A stretch of 64,000 bases of DNA from Flavobacteriales bacterium (GTDB lineage: Bacteria; Bacteroidota; Bacteroidia; NS11-12g; UBA9320): the NCBI GenBank assembly GCA_020635355.1, contig JACJZW010000013.1, positions 1 to 64,000 of the forward strand, written 5' to 3'. Position numbers and translations under genes: made by a program. A model generated the notes under the pieces. The model was not told where the DNA came from, ran no database searches, and saw nothing but the letters and a program-made list of their open reading frames with translations. Below, one piece after another: positions 19,286 to 28,920 of this stretch (positions are counted from its first letter, which is position 1; each line of letters opens with the position of its first letter).

Positions 19286-20363
19286 AAATCGCAACTAACT
19301 TTCCCTTTTCCGTCGTCCAATCCAGATAACCAGATGCAATGTTACAATTATCTCGTAACCTATGGTACTTTTCGCGGTCAAATAGGAGTAATTTGATCGC
19401 ATTCAAAATAGATTCATCCTTCGGTTCAGCTAATTCAAAGACCTGGTATTGTTCGTTTAGATGCTGATATTCCGGGAAGGGTGAATGGATCGAGGGCAAT
19501 CCCGCGTGTATGTAATCAAAACACTTGTTCGCCAAGGAATACCGATAACTCAAGCCATCATCTTCCAACACATTTAAACCAACGCTGGCTAACCGGGTAA
19601 GTGACTTGAGTTCCTCGGGCGACTTCCAGCCGTGGAATACCACCTTATCCATCACACCCTGATTCCGGGCATATTCCCGGAGTGATTCACTGAGATCCCC
19701 CTCTCCTACAATCCACAACACCGCGTCTAACGATTTTATAACACGGATGTAGTTTTCAATGCATCGTCCCTCGTTCAAGGCACCTTGGTAAATCAGTATG
19801 GGATGTCCTGTTTTGGATGATATTTCGGGCAGATTAGCTGTTGACCTAACCGGCACATTTCGGATTACCGCAATGGTATTGGGCGACATCGGCTGATACC
19901 ACTTCGCAACGGATTCACTCACCGTATATACCGCATCAAATCGCGAAAAGGCCCACTTCTCCAATCTAAGCCAGAGGGATTTTTTAATCTGCTTACCACT
20001 CAATTCCGGCACCTCGGTAAAAAGTTCATGCGCATCGTGAATCCATCGAACGGGCTTGACCGTTTGGTACAATCCACCTGCTAATAGGGTGTCGGCATCA
20101 ATGGTATTCAGAATCTCGGGCGGTTGACCCAACAAATACGCATAAAGCCGAATGTTGAATTCCAGGTAAAAAAGCGGCCCGGTATGAAACCAGCATTTTA
20201 ATCGGGTTTGTTGAAAAGGACGGTTAGTTAGTGGTGGACTGTTTGGCTTCTCGCGCCCCACCAGGGTAACCGCATGTCCAGCCTCCTGCAAAGCCGTACA
20301 AATACGAATCATTCGCTGGTCATGCACCAGGTCATTGGTCACCAAACACGTTATCCTGCTCAC
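19269..20363 (-). CDS. GT4-like glycosyltransferase
   Basis: 364 residues starting with GTG that overlaps the recQ stop codon as GTGA. The N-domain begins ITCLVTNDLVHDQRMIR, with HDAHELF in the acceptor half. The C-domain has LIYQGALNEGRCIENYI, VLWIVGEGDL and VVFHGWKSPEEL, all typical of GT4 enzymes. The conserved late glutamate region appears only as ANKCFDYIHAGLPSI. The acceptor is unknown. The three adjacent glycosyltransferases suggest one glycan pathway. Confidence 0.8.
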   Translation of the reverse strand: MSRITCLVTNDLVHDQRMIRICTALQEAGHAVTLVGREKPNSPPLTNRPFQQTRLKCWFHTGPLFYLEFNIRLYAYLLGQPPEILNTIDADTLLAGGLYQTVKPVRWIHDAHELFTEVPELSGKQIKKSLWLRLEKWAFSRFDAVYTVSESVAKWYQPMSPNTIAVIRNVPVRSTANLPEISSKTGHPILIYQGALNEGRCIENYIRVIKSLDAVLWIVGEGDLSESLREYARNQGVMDKVVFHGWKSPEELKSLTRLASVGLNVLEDDGLSYRYSLANKCFDYIHAGLPSIHSPFPEYQHLNEQYQVFELAEPKDESILNAIKLLLFDREKYHRLRDNCNIASGYLDWTTEKGKLVAIYETTR

Positions 20364-22249
20364 CGAAGTCGCAATTTATGATCTTCCCGCATTCGAATAA
20401 CCCGATCGTCCATCATCCACCGCAAAACCATAGATAACTCATCCCGATCAACTTCGCGCAGTTCCTCCAAAATAGCACGAATGGAATGAGGCGATTGCGA
20501 GAGCAGGAATTCTACCTTTTGTCGAATTTCCTGATACAACGAGGATGAGAAGGCATTTCGTTTTCGCAGGTTACAGATATCACACTGCCCACATTCCTCC
20601 TTGAGATCTTCTCCAAAATAAGATGAAATAGCCTGCATCCGGCATTGCTCGGAATCCACGTAGTGCACCACCGACTTCCATTTTGAAAAGGCCGTATCAC
20701 CGAGTGTTTTAAGTCGTTGATCCGGATCTATGATGGCTTGTGTCCGTCCATGAACATAGCGAACCTTGGGTAGATCGGTTTGTTCGTGGTACTCAATCAG
20801 GCGTATTTTCTCAAATTGATTCAAGACCTTATGGATGTCCTTTCGGTTGGCATGAACCGCCTTTGCCAATTCTGACTCCGAAATCACCGTTGCCCGATCC
20901 ATGATCCCGGCATAACGGCGGAGCATAAACTTGATCAACTGTTCGTACCGTGGATACCGAAGTTGAAAATCATACAACGTGGTTGAATCGGTTATAAATC
21001 GGACCCGTGATGGTTCCACCACGGCTTCAGATCGACTGATGTACCCCAATTGTTCCGCGGCTTGTAAGGCATAAAAAACATCCAGCGGGTTGTAATCGAA
21101 TTTCTTACAGAAATCCGGTAAATCCAGATCGTATTGATGTCCTTCACCACTGTGAATGGCAATGCCCAGGTAATTACTCATGGCCTCGTAAATTTCATTC
21201 ACCCGATCCAAACGTGGATGTTGGGTTGCCACGTTGAGTTCACCTTTTGAACGATCCGACGGACCAATCACCAATTCACATACTGATCGCTGCCCGTCTC
21301 TTCCCGCCCGGCCGGCCTCCTGGTAATACGCTTCCAAACTGTTGGGCGGCCCCCAATGAGCCACAAATCGAACGTCGGGTTTATCCACTCCCATCCCGAA
21401 GGCATTGGTACAGGTGAGTACCCGAATACGATTGGAAATCCAATCCAGTTGTCGCTGGTTGCGCACCTCGGCCGGAAGTCCGGCATGATAAAACGAGCAA
21501 TCAACTCCTTCATCCCGAAGCCACATACACAGCTTTTCACATGCACTTCGTGTGGGCGCATAAATCAAACCGGATCCTGCCACCTGTAAACACAGATCCA
21601 GAATCACACCGCGGGTGTCATCGGTTTCCCGAACCCGATAGATGAGATTGTTACGGGCAAATGTGGTGCGAAACACCTGAGCATCCAACATGCGCAATTG
21701 TTCCAGCACGTCGTCCTGCACCTGAGGTGTTGCCGATGCAGTTAAGGCAATGACGTTCAGGTTGGGCAATTGTTCACGCAACGAACCTATCTCCCGGTAA
21801 GCCGGGCGGAAATCATGCCCCCATTGCGAAATACAATGGGCTTCATCAATGGCTAAAAAGCTCAGATTGAGGTAGGGAAGGTGATCCTTGAAGGTTTGAC
21901 TTAACAGGCGCTCCGGTGAGGTATAGGCCAATTTATATTTCCCATTTCGGATGTTTTCATACTCGCGCTTCAACTCAGTCTTAGACATGCCCGAATGCAG
22001 GTAAATGGCCGAAATCCCTCGATTCTTAAGATTTTCGACTTGGTCGTGCATCAGGGCAACGAGGGGCGAGATCACCAAACAGCATCCCGTTTTCATGAGT
22101 GCCGGCACCTGATAACAGATGGACTTCCCCCCACCTGTAGGCATCATCACCAGGACATCCTGTCCGTTCAGAACAGACTGAATGATCTCCTCCTGAGGAG
22201 GACGAAAGGAATCAAATCCCCAATATTTCTTAAGATAGGAAGTAGGCAC
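20360..22249 (-). CDS. recQ: RecQ-family ATP-dependent DNA helicase
   Basis: 629 residues with a GTG start. This 3'-5' DNA helicase family acts in recombination and fork repair. Motif I is PTGGGKS (37-43) and motif II is DEAH (135-138), followed by the RecQ-specific aromatic loop region SQWGHDFRPAYREIG. Motif VI reads YYQEAGRAGRDGQ. A four-cysteine zinc module (CRMQAISSYF, CGQCDIC) follows the helicase core. The remaining ~60 residues look like a short winged helix (DELSMVLRWMMDD), and no HRDC domain is visible, as in many Bacteroidota RecQ proteins. It is the first gene of an overlapping run with three glycosyltransferases. A box TATTTTCG lies ~20 nt upstream of the start. Confidence 0.92.
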   Translation of the reverse strand: MPTSYLKKYWGFDSFRPPQEEIIQSVLNGQDVLVMMPTGGGKSICYQVPALMKTGCCLVISPLVALMHDQVENLKNRGISAIYLHSGMSKTELKREYENIRNGKYKLAYTSPERLLSQTFKDHLPYLNLSFLAIDEAHCISQWGHDFRPAYREIGSLREQLPNLNVIALTASATPQVQDDVLEQLRMLDAQVFRTTFARNNLIYRVRETDDTRGVILDLCLQVAGSGLIYAPTRSACEKLCMWLRDEGVDCSFYHAGLPAEVRNQRQLDWISNRIRVLTCTNAFGMGVDKPDVRFVAHWGPPNSLEAYYQEAGRAGRDGQRSVCELVIGPSDRSKGELNVATQHPRLDRVNEIYEAMSNYLGIAIHSGEGHQYDLDLPDFCKKFDYNPLDVFYALQAAEQLGYISRSEAVVEPSRVRFITDSTTLYDFQLRYPRYEQLIKFMLRRYAGIMDRATVISESELAKAVHANRKDIHKVLNQFEKIRLIEYHEQTDLPKVRYVHGRTQAIIDPDQRLKTLGDTAFSKWKSVVHYVDSEQCRMQAISSYFGEDLKEECGQCDICNLRKRNAFSSSLYQEIRQKVEFLLSQSPHSIRAILEELREVDRDELSMVLRWMMDDRVIRMREDHKLRLR

Positions 22250-22300
22250 TGCTTCTTGCGAAAATAGAAGGCAGCGCGGTTTGTCGCACGAAAATCTTAC

Positions 22301-25300
22301 TTACCGTACTACGTGAAGTAGGCCATTCACATTTTGGAATTCCCCATTTTCCGTTGCTATGAACCGCATACGATACAGATACACTCCTTCCGGAACCGGG
22401 TTACCGTTGTACGTACCGTCCCAGCCTACATTGACGTCATGCGTACCAAATAGGCGTTCTCCCCACCGGTTGAAGATCTCGAGTTCATAGTTCTCAAAGT
22501 TGACGAGGGTTGGTTTAAACACCTCGTTGAGACCATCACCATTTGGTGTAAACGAAGATGGAATGAACTGGTAGCTAATGCATCCACTTCCAATTTCAAA
22601 TTCGTCCGTTCCTTCACAACCATCGGCATTGGTCACAGTGACCCGATAAATGGTTTGTTCCGTAGCTTGAATGGTTTGAGTGATCTCACCTGTTGGCTCC
22701 CATGAATAGGACATTCCCGGATTTCCGGCATCCAACATCAAGGAGAAATTGCCACACAGAATTGTATCAATACCCAGATTCACAATGGGGTAGGCCGACA
22801 CGCGAACATCCAGCGTGTCGTTATCAGATCCGCAATAGTTGGTTACATCAACCCAATATTTGCCAGCTGATGAAATGGTGATGCGGTCCAATCCTGACCC
22901 ATCATTCCAGCTATATACTTCTTCATTATCGGCTCGTCCGGCAACCAACTCAAATGGAGTAACGGCTCCACAGAACACGCGCTCAGCACCAAACTCGAAG
23001 GCCGGTTTCTGAAGCAATTTGTACACCACAGCATCCGTTGCCAAACCACATCGGTTTTCAATGGTCACACTGTAGGTTCCTGCAGAGGTAGCCTGATAAA
23101 CCGGTGCGTTAGAGCCATCTTGCCAGAGATAGGTCATTTCCGGATCGCTATCGGTGGCATCCAGTTTTACATTCATACTGCCACAATACGTCGAATCATT
23201 TGGCAGCTTGATGGTAGGTTTATAGTTCAGGAATACATGGAAAACGGACGAATCGGAACCGCATTTATTGCTGGTTACTCCGGTAAGAACACCAGGCGAG
23301 GAGAGGTTAATGGAATTCGTGGTTTGACCGCTTGACCAGGCGTATGTTTCCTCATTGTCCGACTTACCGATTTTGACCGAACCGGTAATGACGTCACAGA
23401 AGTACAGACTGTCATTCAACCCTTCCTTCGGCGTTTCGATCAAACCAATGGAAACGGTATCGGAATCAGCGCCACATTTATTGGTTACCGTCATTCGGAT
23501 ATCCTGAGGTCCGTAGGCAATAAACACCGTTCCATCAGAAACCTTTGTTCCATCACTCAACCGCACCCATTCATAGGATTCCCCGTTCTCTCCTTGTCCT
23601 GCTTGCATCGCGTAGATGATGTTATCACAGAACACCGAGTCTTGCGGAAGTACCGCAACCGGGAAGGTGTATTTATCCAGAGAAACAGCATCACTATCGG
23701 AACCACAGAAGTTCGTCACCACAGCATAGTAGGTGCCGGTATCCCGGACCAAGGTGGTTTGAACGCTGTCGCCATTGCTCCAACGATAGGTGGCCTCGTT
23801 ACCTGCATTTTCAGCGTCTAGTGTCACATGAACACTGTCGCACCCAATCTGATCCCCTCCGAGATCAACAATAGGCGTGGTGAGCAATTTAAAGTTTATG
23901 GTGTCTGTCTTCGTCCCACAGTTGGGTGTGGAAATATCGACCCAATACTTACCAGGAGCCGTTACGCTACGTGTTTGTGTAGTAGCACCGTTGTCCCAGA
24001 TATAGCTTCGATATATCGTATCGTTTTTGGCGTCCAGCGTGAGCGTTGGAAAATTATCACAATACGTAGTATCATTCCCAAAGACCGGGACCTTGGGCGA
24101 ATGCTCCAATTCAATGGTGATGGTGTCTCTCACCGTATCACAGCCATACGTGGCCTGTACCCAAATGGTTCCGGAGTCCTTGACGATGTTGTAACGATCC
24201 TTCCACCCATCGGACCAGAGGAAATCCGCTCCCTGATTTTTGGCATCCAGAATTTCAAAAACGTTATCGCACTCCACAAGGGTATCGTCCAACGAGAGCG
24301 CAATTGACTCGGTAAACAAGGTATCGCGGAACTTGGTTACAAAACCGGACCACCAGGATCCCGTACTGGATTTATTCTCTTTATAAACTCCTTTAGTTGT
24401 TGGGAAGTCGCCTGAATAGCTATTTCCCGCAAAAAGGATGTAGGTCACACACCCTACTCGTTTGGCGCGAATACCGCCCGGGTACTCTCCACCACTTCCA
24501 CCGAAATAAGTACCATACATCAGGTTGCTACCGGTGTAGGAAAGTTTGGTGATGGTTAGCTTTCCATAGTAAGATGAGCCATTGTTACTCGATTGCAGGG
24601 CATCACTGGTTACCGGGAAGTTGGCTGATTTGGACGTAGCCGATATAATCGCTTCCTCCTTCACATTCGCGGTGATGGACATGTTGTCAAACCACCAGTT
24701 GTAGGGAGAATAGGCGTCATCCGCACTACCGCCCAGATAGGTGCTGTATCGGAAGTTGGTACCGGAACTGATCATTTTCACCACAACGAGATCGTATCCG
24801 CCCGCATTGCTCTTTTGAAAAGCCGTAGATGACACGGGGAAATTCGAAGAATTGGAGTTCCCTACGATGTAAGGTTCTCCGGATTCATTGGCATAAATTC
24901 CCTCAAAGGATTCATCGCCCGTTCCACCCATCAGTTTACCAAAGTCCATGGCGTTGCCGTTGCTCTTAAACTTCACGACAAATCCATCGGTATTTCCTTT
25001 AATGTATTTGTTGAACACGGTTGAACCCGGTGTAGTTGGAAAGTTCCCGGAGGAAGTTGATCCCACCACATAGATTTCTCCCCCCGGCGCCACGTACAAG
25101 TCGTGCGCCACATCGTTTTTAGATCCGCCGATGTAGGTAGAAAATACCAACGCCGATCCATCTGCCTTTAGGCAGGTTAAAAACCCATCCCCGGAGTTAT
25201 ACCAGTAGTAACCGGTTCCCGTTGATGACCCACCGTATTGCGATTGAAAACAACCGGTGGTCGTAGGAAAGTCCTCCGCCATGGTATTACCCACCAAATA

Positions 25301-26614
25301 CACATTGCCATTATCGGCAAGTTGCATACCCCGGATCCAGTCAATGGCCCAGGTGGTGGTATACGATCGTCCGGATAGGTAGGTTGAATAAATCAACGAA
25401 TTTCCGGTTTCATTAAATTTAGTAACGAAGCCTTGATAACAATAGCCACCGGAACAACTTCTTCCTGTTTCGTCGTATGCTCCGCTTGTTGTTGGATAAC
25501 CGGCACCATACGTTAAACCGGAAATCACCGCGTGGTGCGATGAGTTCACCGAAATGTTCATGGCATATTCCCAGTTGGTTCCCCCGATGAACGTAAAGTA
25601 ACGCAGACTGTCGCCATCCGGCGTAATCTTACACACAAAGGCATCGTAGTAATAAGTTGTGGTGGAACCACTTCCGTAGGTGGTATCATAACCGCCAAGC
25701 TGACTCACAAAGGTTTGCCCGGTTGTCATACCCGTGATGTAGACAAAGTCTTCATCATCAATATCAATGTCCAACACGTAATTCCATCCGGACCAGGAAG
25801 TACCCACGGGCTCACCGTAGAAGTACGTACTCCAATCCACATAGATCGGGTCAATGATCAATGGTTGGGTAGCATCATACGCACCCACGATTTCAAATCC
25901 AATTTCTGAATCCGAGGTTTGAATGTACCGAACGGAAACTTCCTGTTGTTTCCCGTTGATGATCTGATAGCTGTAAGGTGCATCCTCAACAAACACGCCC
26001 CAATCGGTTTGCAGTTGCATGCTTCCGTTTGACATGAGGTGGATGGCATTGATTCCGGCATAGTTCATCCGAATGGCGTTCACATCTGCCCCGGGATTAA
26101 GAATAAAGTCGTATTTCAAGGCACCGTTATCGGCACTGTAGAATTTCAAATCGGTTTGAGGATAGATCTGACGGTACGTCAATTCGCGGTATTCCTGTAG
26201 CTCCACCGCTTTCTTAGCATTGGGGCCGAAGTAATTGATGTTTCGGCTTATGCGTTCCTCCGGAAGGAGGCCGGCGCTTGCAGCTCCCTCAAACGACAGA
26301 CTCCAGTTCAAATAGGAAGCCGTCATCTCGAATGGGTCCTCCGGATTACCCGTCAGTTTTTGATTCCGGATGAGGGAGAACATCACCTTATCGGAATAAA
26401 ACCGGGCAGAGGCATTGGTTCCCTCCGACACAAACAAAATATCGTTGGCGTATTGGCCGTGATTTTGTCGGAAAGCTTGCTTTTCTCCGGTCAGAAGGGA
26501 GTTGAGTTGTTGCTGGTACTTTTCAGTTTGCTCTTTGCTTGTTTTAGCAGACGCACAAAGTGCTGTGAACCCCAGTAAAAAAGCCAAAAGTCTTGTTGGT
26601 ATTACAAGTCGCAT
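22301..26614 (-). CDS. Giant SBBP-repeat surface protein with Cys-pair repeats and CHU_C C-terminus
   Basis: 1437 residues from the ATG at 26614, two codons inside a TTG alternative. After a signal peptide comes an N-domain of the type that precedes SBBP repeats (FRQNHGQYANDILFV). SBBP beta-propeller repeats (STYLGG, DFPTTxGAF-like) follow to about residue 720. Then come eight ~70-residue Ig-like repeats, each with an early Cys (YCDN, GCDS, FCDN, YCGS), a YxWxxG strand, GxYxVxVxN and a late CG. The last ~85 residues are the gliding-motility-associated CHU_C domain (FIPSSFTPNGDGLN, IFNRWGERLF, GVYLYRM), a type B T9SS signal. It is probably a long, stalk-like adhesin on the cell surface. It is monocistronic and divergent from the gene at 26753. 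Confidence 0.9.
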   Translation of the reverse strand: MRLVIPTRLLAFLLGFTALCASAKTSKEQTEKYQQQLNSLLTGEKQAFRQNHGQYANDILFVSEGTNASARFYSDKVMFSLIRNQKLTGNPEDPFEMTASYLNWSLSFEGAASAGLLPEERISRNINYFGPNAKKAVELQEYRELTYRQIYPQTDLKFYSADNGALKYDFILNPGADVNAIRMNYAGINAIHLMSNGSMQLQTDWGVFVEDAPYSYQIINGKQQEVSVRYIQTSDSEIGFEIVGAYDATQPLIIDPIYVDWSTYFYGEPVGTSWSGWNYVLDIDIDDEDFVYITGMTTGQTFVSQLGGYDTTYGSGSTTTYYYDAFVCKITPDGDSLRYFTFIGGTNWEYAMNISVNSSHHAVISGLTYGAGYPTTSGAYDETGRSCSGGYCYQGFVTKFNETGNSLIYSTYLSGRSYTTTWAIDWIRGMQLADNGNVYLVGNTMAEDFPTTTGCFQSQYGGSSTGTGYYWYNSGDGFLTCLKADGSALVFSTYIGGSKNDVAHDLYVAPGGEIYVVGSTSSGNFPTTPGSTVFNKYIKGNTDGFVVKFKSNGNAMDFGKLMGGTGDESFEGIYANESGEPYIVGNSNSSNFPVSSTAFQKSNAGGYDLVVVKMISSGTNFRYSTYLGGSADDAYSPYNWWFDNMSITANVKEEAIISATSKSANFPVTSDALQSSNNGSSYYGKLTITKLSYTGSNLMYGTYFGGSGGEYPGGIRAKRVGCVTYILFAGNSYSGDFPTTKGVYKENKSSTGSWWSGFVTKFRDTLFTESIALSLDDTLVECDNVFEILDAKNQGADFLWSDGWKDRYNIVKDSGTIWVQATYGCDTVRDTITIELEHSPKVPVFGNDTTYCDNFPTLTLDAKNDTIYRSYIWDNGATTQTRSVTAPGKYWVDISTPNCGTKTDTINFKLLTTPIVDLGGDQIGCDSVHVTLDAENAGNEATYRWSNGDSVQTTLVRDTGTYYAVVTNFCGSDSDAVSLDKYTFPVAVLPQDSVFCDNIIYAMQAGQGENGESYEWVRLSDGTKVSDGTVFIAYGPQDIRMTVTNKCGADSDTVSIGLIETPKEGLNDSLYFCDVITGSVKIGKSDNEETYAWSSGQTTNSINLSSPGVLTGVTSNKCGSDSSVFHVFLNYKPTIKLPNDSTYCGSMNVKLDATDSDPEMTYLWQDGSNAPVYQATSAGTYSVTIENRCGLATDAVVYKLLQKPAFEFGAERVFCGAVTPFELVAGRADNEEVYSWNDGSGLDRITISSAGKYWVDVTNYCGSDNDTLDVRVSAYPIVNLGIDTILCGNFSLMLDAGNPGMSYSWEPTGEITQTIQATEQTIYRVTVTNADGCEGTDEFEIGSGCISYQFIPSSFTPNGDGLNEVFKPTLVNFENYELEIFNRWGERLFGTHDVNVGWDGTYNGNPVPEGVYLYRMRFIATENGEFQNVNGLLHVVR

Positions 26615-26752
26615 GATCAATCGGTGGCGTGAATATATTCATTTGATCACTTACATGAAAGTATTGTTGCCTCCAAATCATATTGATGTTTAGAATTTTA
26701 CGGTAAATGACGTCCATGTGAAGAAGGAGATTTTCATGTACTTTGCCCTCGC

Positions 26753-28261
26753 ATGAATCGCTACCTGCGCATAACCCTCTGGATCAGCTTTGGAACTGTT
26801 CTTTTGTTTTCCTATTCCGGGTTGCCCGATTTGCGTCCTCAAGGCATGCACAGCTGGGCACAGGCCGATCGATATGCACTGGCATTGCGGTATATTGATC
26901 AGGTCAATTTTTTTAAGCCCGCCACCCTCAATCTGATGAGTGAAAACGGTCGGGTTGGAGTAGAATTCCCGCTCCTCCCCTACGTTGCCGCAAGAATCTC
27001 AACCTTCACCGGAACGGACACCTTGCCCGTTGTGATGCGACTCTTGAATTTACTGTTGTTGCTGGGGGGATTCCTGTTCTTCATCCGATCCATCGATGCG
27101 CAAAGTCTACTAAAGCTTCCGGCTTTTTTTATGCTTTGGCTCACGCCGATTTTATTTTTTTACAGTTTCGGCTTTTTGCCGGATACAACAGGGCTGGCTT
27201 TCCTGCTCATCAGCTTTGGCCATCTGTTTCGCTATCAACGAGACGATGGTTCATGGTTCTGGGCGATGGTGTTCGGTGCATTGGCCACCCTCATTAAAAC
27301 CAGCTGTGGGGTGTATTTCATCGCGCTTTCAGCCTCTTTAATCATTCATAGGTTTAGGAAAAGCGGATGGCGATCTAGCCTCTTACCCACCGCCATCTTT
27401 TTCATTGCCAGTCTGATTATTGTAGGGTACGACTATTACTTCTTCTACCGCGTAAACAGACTGTACTGGGCCGTAATCTTCATGTCGGAGAGTCAGCCCA
27501 TCCAAACGATGGCCCAATTTGACGAAGTGAGGAAGTCCCTGTTCTTCTGGTTTGGGCAATGGATCACGGTGCCAACGGTGGTGATGCTGATAACCTTCTC
27601 CACCATACGAATACGTTCACGTCGTCAACTAACCAGCACTCCGGTTGCGCTCACGGCCGTATTCTCTATTCTTGGTGTGGCGGGTTTTACAGTACTCATG
27701 GGCCGACAATTTGTGAACCACGACTATTACTTCATTGCCGTGTTTATTCCATTCCTGTTTTTACTGCTTGGCCTCTTCCTAAATGGCATGGATAACCGGT
27801 TAAATCAACTAAAATCATGGGTTAAATATGGGGTAATGACCCTTGGCTTTCTGGCATTTGCCGCTTCTGCCGTGTTTGGCTGGCGCCAATTTCGGGACCG
27901 TTCACAAGAAGTGTTTGTTTGGCGAAACCGGCCCATCCTGAACGAAACCAATTGGATGGCCAACGGAGATGAAGCCCTAACATCACTCGGTATTTCACCT
28001 GATGCTCGAATCTTTGTGTGCTATGTTTTCGCACCCAACACCTCATTGATTTATTTCAACCGGCAGGGACGAATCTTCAATCATGAAGAAATGACCCGTG
28101 AACCGGAAAACATCGAGTACTGGCTCCAACGCATTGATCCACAATACGTCATTGTACCAGCGAAGTGGAATCCACATCTACACCGGGACCAACCGGATTT
28201 TGAACGTGAGTTGATCTTCTTTGGGGAAACAGAAACCTTCCTTGTCTATACGAGAAAATGA
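26753..28261 (+). CDS. GT39/ArnT-like membrane glycosyltransferase
   Basis: 502 residues with roughly ten membrane helices. The first periplasmic loop holds HSWAQADRYALALRY, the type of acidic loop (here with the D of QADR) found in PMT/ArnT-like GT-C enzymes that use polyprenyl-phosphate sugars. A soluble periplasmic C-domain begins near residue 390 (NEEALTSLG-type, then PQYVIVPAKW). A box TACTTTG at 26739-26745 lies just before the start codon and resembles a shortened -7 element. The acceptor is unknown. Confidence 0.7.
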   Translation: MNRYLRITLWISFGTVLLFSYSGLPDLRPQGMHSWAQADRYALALRYIDQVNFFKPATLNLMSENGRVGVEFPLLPYVAARISTFTGTDTLPVVMRLLNLLLLLGGFLFFIRSIDAQSLLKLPAFFMLWLTPILFFYSFGFLPDTTGLAFLLISFGHLFRYQRDDGSWFWAMVFGALATLIKTSCGVYFIALSASLIIHRFRKSGWRSSLLPTAIFFIASLIIVGYDYYFFYRVNRLYWAVIFMSESQPIQTMAQFDEVRKSLFFWFGQWITVPTVVMLITFSTIRIRSRRQLTSTPVALTAVFSILGVAGFTVLMGRQFVNHDYYFIAVFIPFLFLLLGLFLNGMDNRLNQLKSWVKYGVMTLGFLAFAASAVFGWRQFRDRSQEVFVWRNRPILNETNWMANGDEALTSLGISPDARIFVCYVFAPNTSLIYFNRQGRIFNHEEMTREPENIEYWLQRIDPQYVIVPAKWNPHLHRDQPDFERELIFFGETETFLVYTRK

Positions 28262-28263
28262 CC

Positions 28264-28522
28264 GGATTTGGGATTCGGGATGCGGGATGCGGAATTCGGG
28301 ATGCGGGATTCGGGATTCGGAATAAGGGCGTTGATCCTAATTCTCTATTTCTCTATTCCCCTATTCATCCGACTAACTGAGCGCATTCAACAGCCGGTTT
28401 CAAGATGCGGGATGCCGGATTCGGGATTCGGGATTCGGGATTGGGAAGAAGGGCATTGATCCTATTTCTCTAATTCTCTATTCCCCTATTCATCCGACTA
28501 ACTGAGCACATTCAACAGCCGG
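28264..28522. repeat. GGGATTCGGGATGC array plus 74-bp direct repeat
   Basis: This gene-free stretch is repetitive throughout. 28264-28322 and 28403-28446 are imperfect arrays of GGGATTC and GGGATGC heptamer-like units. Each array is followed by a nearly identical 74-bp segment (28324-28397 and 28449-28522, offset exactly 125 bp), so the whole block is a two-copy tandem duplication. It lies downstream of the glycosyltransferase gene and just before yjbR. Confidence 0.9.
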
Positions 28523-28566
28523 AATAGTTGTAATTTGTGCTACGATCTATCAAACAACCACGACCA

Positions 28567-28920
28567 ATGGACATCATTCAATTCCGCGATTACTGCTTAA
28601 CTAAGAAAGGTGTGACAGAATCTACACCATTTGGGGAGGACACCTTGGTATTCAAGGTGATGGGCAAGATGTTCGCCCTGTGCAGCATGGCTGATTTCAC
28701 CAGCATCAACCTGAAATGCGAACCGGAAAAAGCCGTTGAATTACGCGAGGAATTTCCGGAGATTAAACCCGGTTTCCACATGAATAAGCGACACTGGAAC
28801 ACCGTGTCGGTTTTGGGTAATTTACCCGACCACTTCCTATGTGAGCTGATTGATCACAGCTATGCACAAGTGGTAGCCGGGCTACCCGCAAAAATTCGAT
28901 TTGAGTTACTGACGAATTAG
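28567..28920 (+). CDS. MmcQ/YjbR family protein
   Basis: 117 residues from the ATG at 28567. An upstream in-frame start at 28537 would only add an unrelated leader. The N-terminus (FRDYCLTKKGVTESTPFGED), the VFKVMGKMFAL strand, the INLKC strand and the conserved HMNKRHWNTV segment identify the YjbR/CyaY-like fold, whose exact role is unsettled (DNA binding has been proposed). A TAATTTG box at 28531-28537 is a possible weak promoter. The gene ends in a 4-nt tail-to-tail overlap with the fasciclin gene. Confidence 0.85.
   Translation: MDIIQFRDYCLTKKGVTESTPFGEDTLVFKVMGKMFALCSMADFTSINLKCEPEKAVELREEFPEIKPGFHMNKRHWNTVSVLGNLPDHFLCELIDHSYAQVVAGLPAKIRFELLTN

Noticed and set aside
23828..24307. 159-codon open frame antisense to the CHU_C protein
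   Set aside because: Shadow of the repeat region of the large protein; no family resemblance.
28264..28446. Array considered as a CRISPR
   Set aside because: Units are 6-8 bp and contiguous, with no 20-40 bp unique spacers and no cas genes nearby.
28268..28459. Open frame of 63 codons in the repeat array
   Set aside because: It consists of GFGMRD/GFGIRD-type repeats that simply mirror the DNA array. There is no ribosome site or known homology, so it is a by-product of the repeat.
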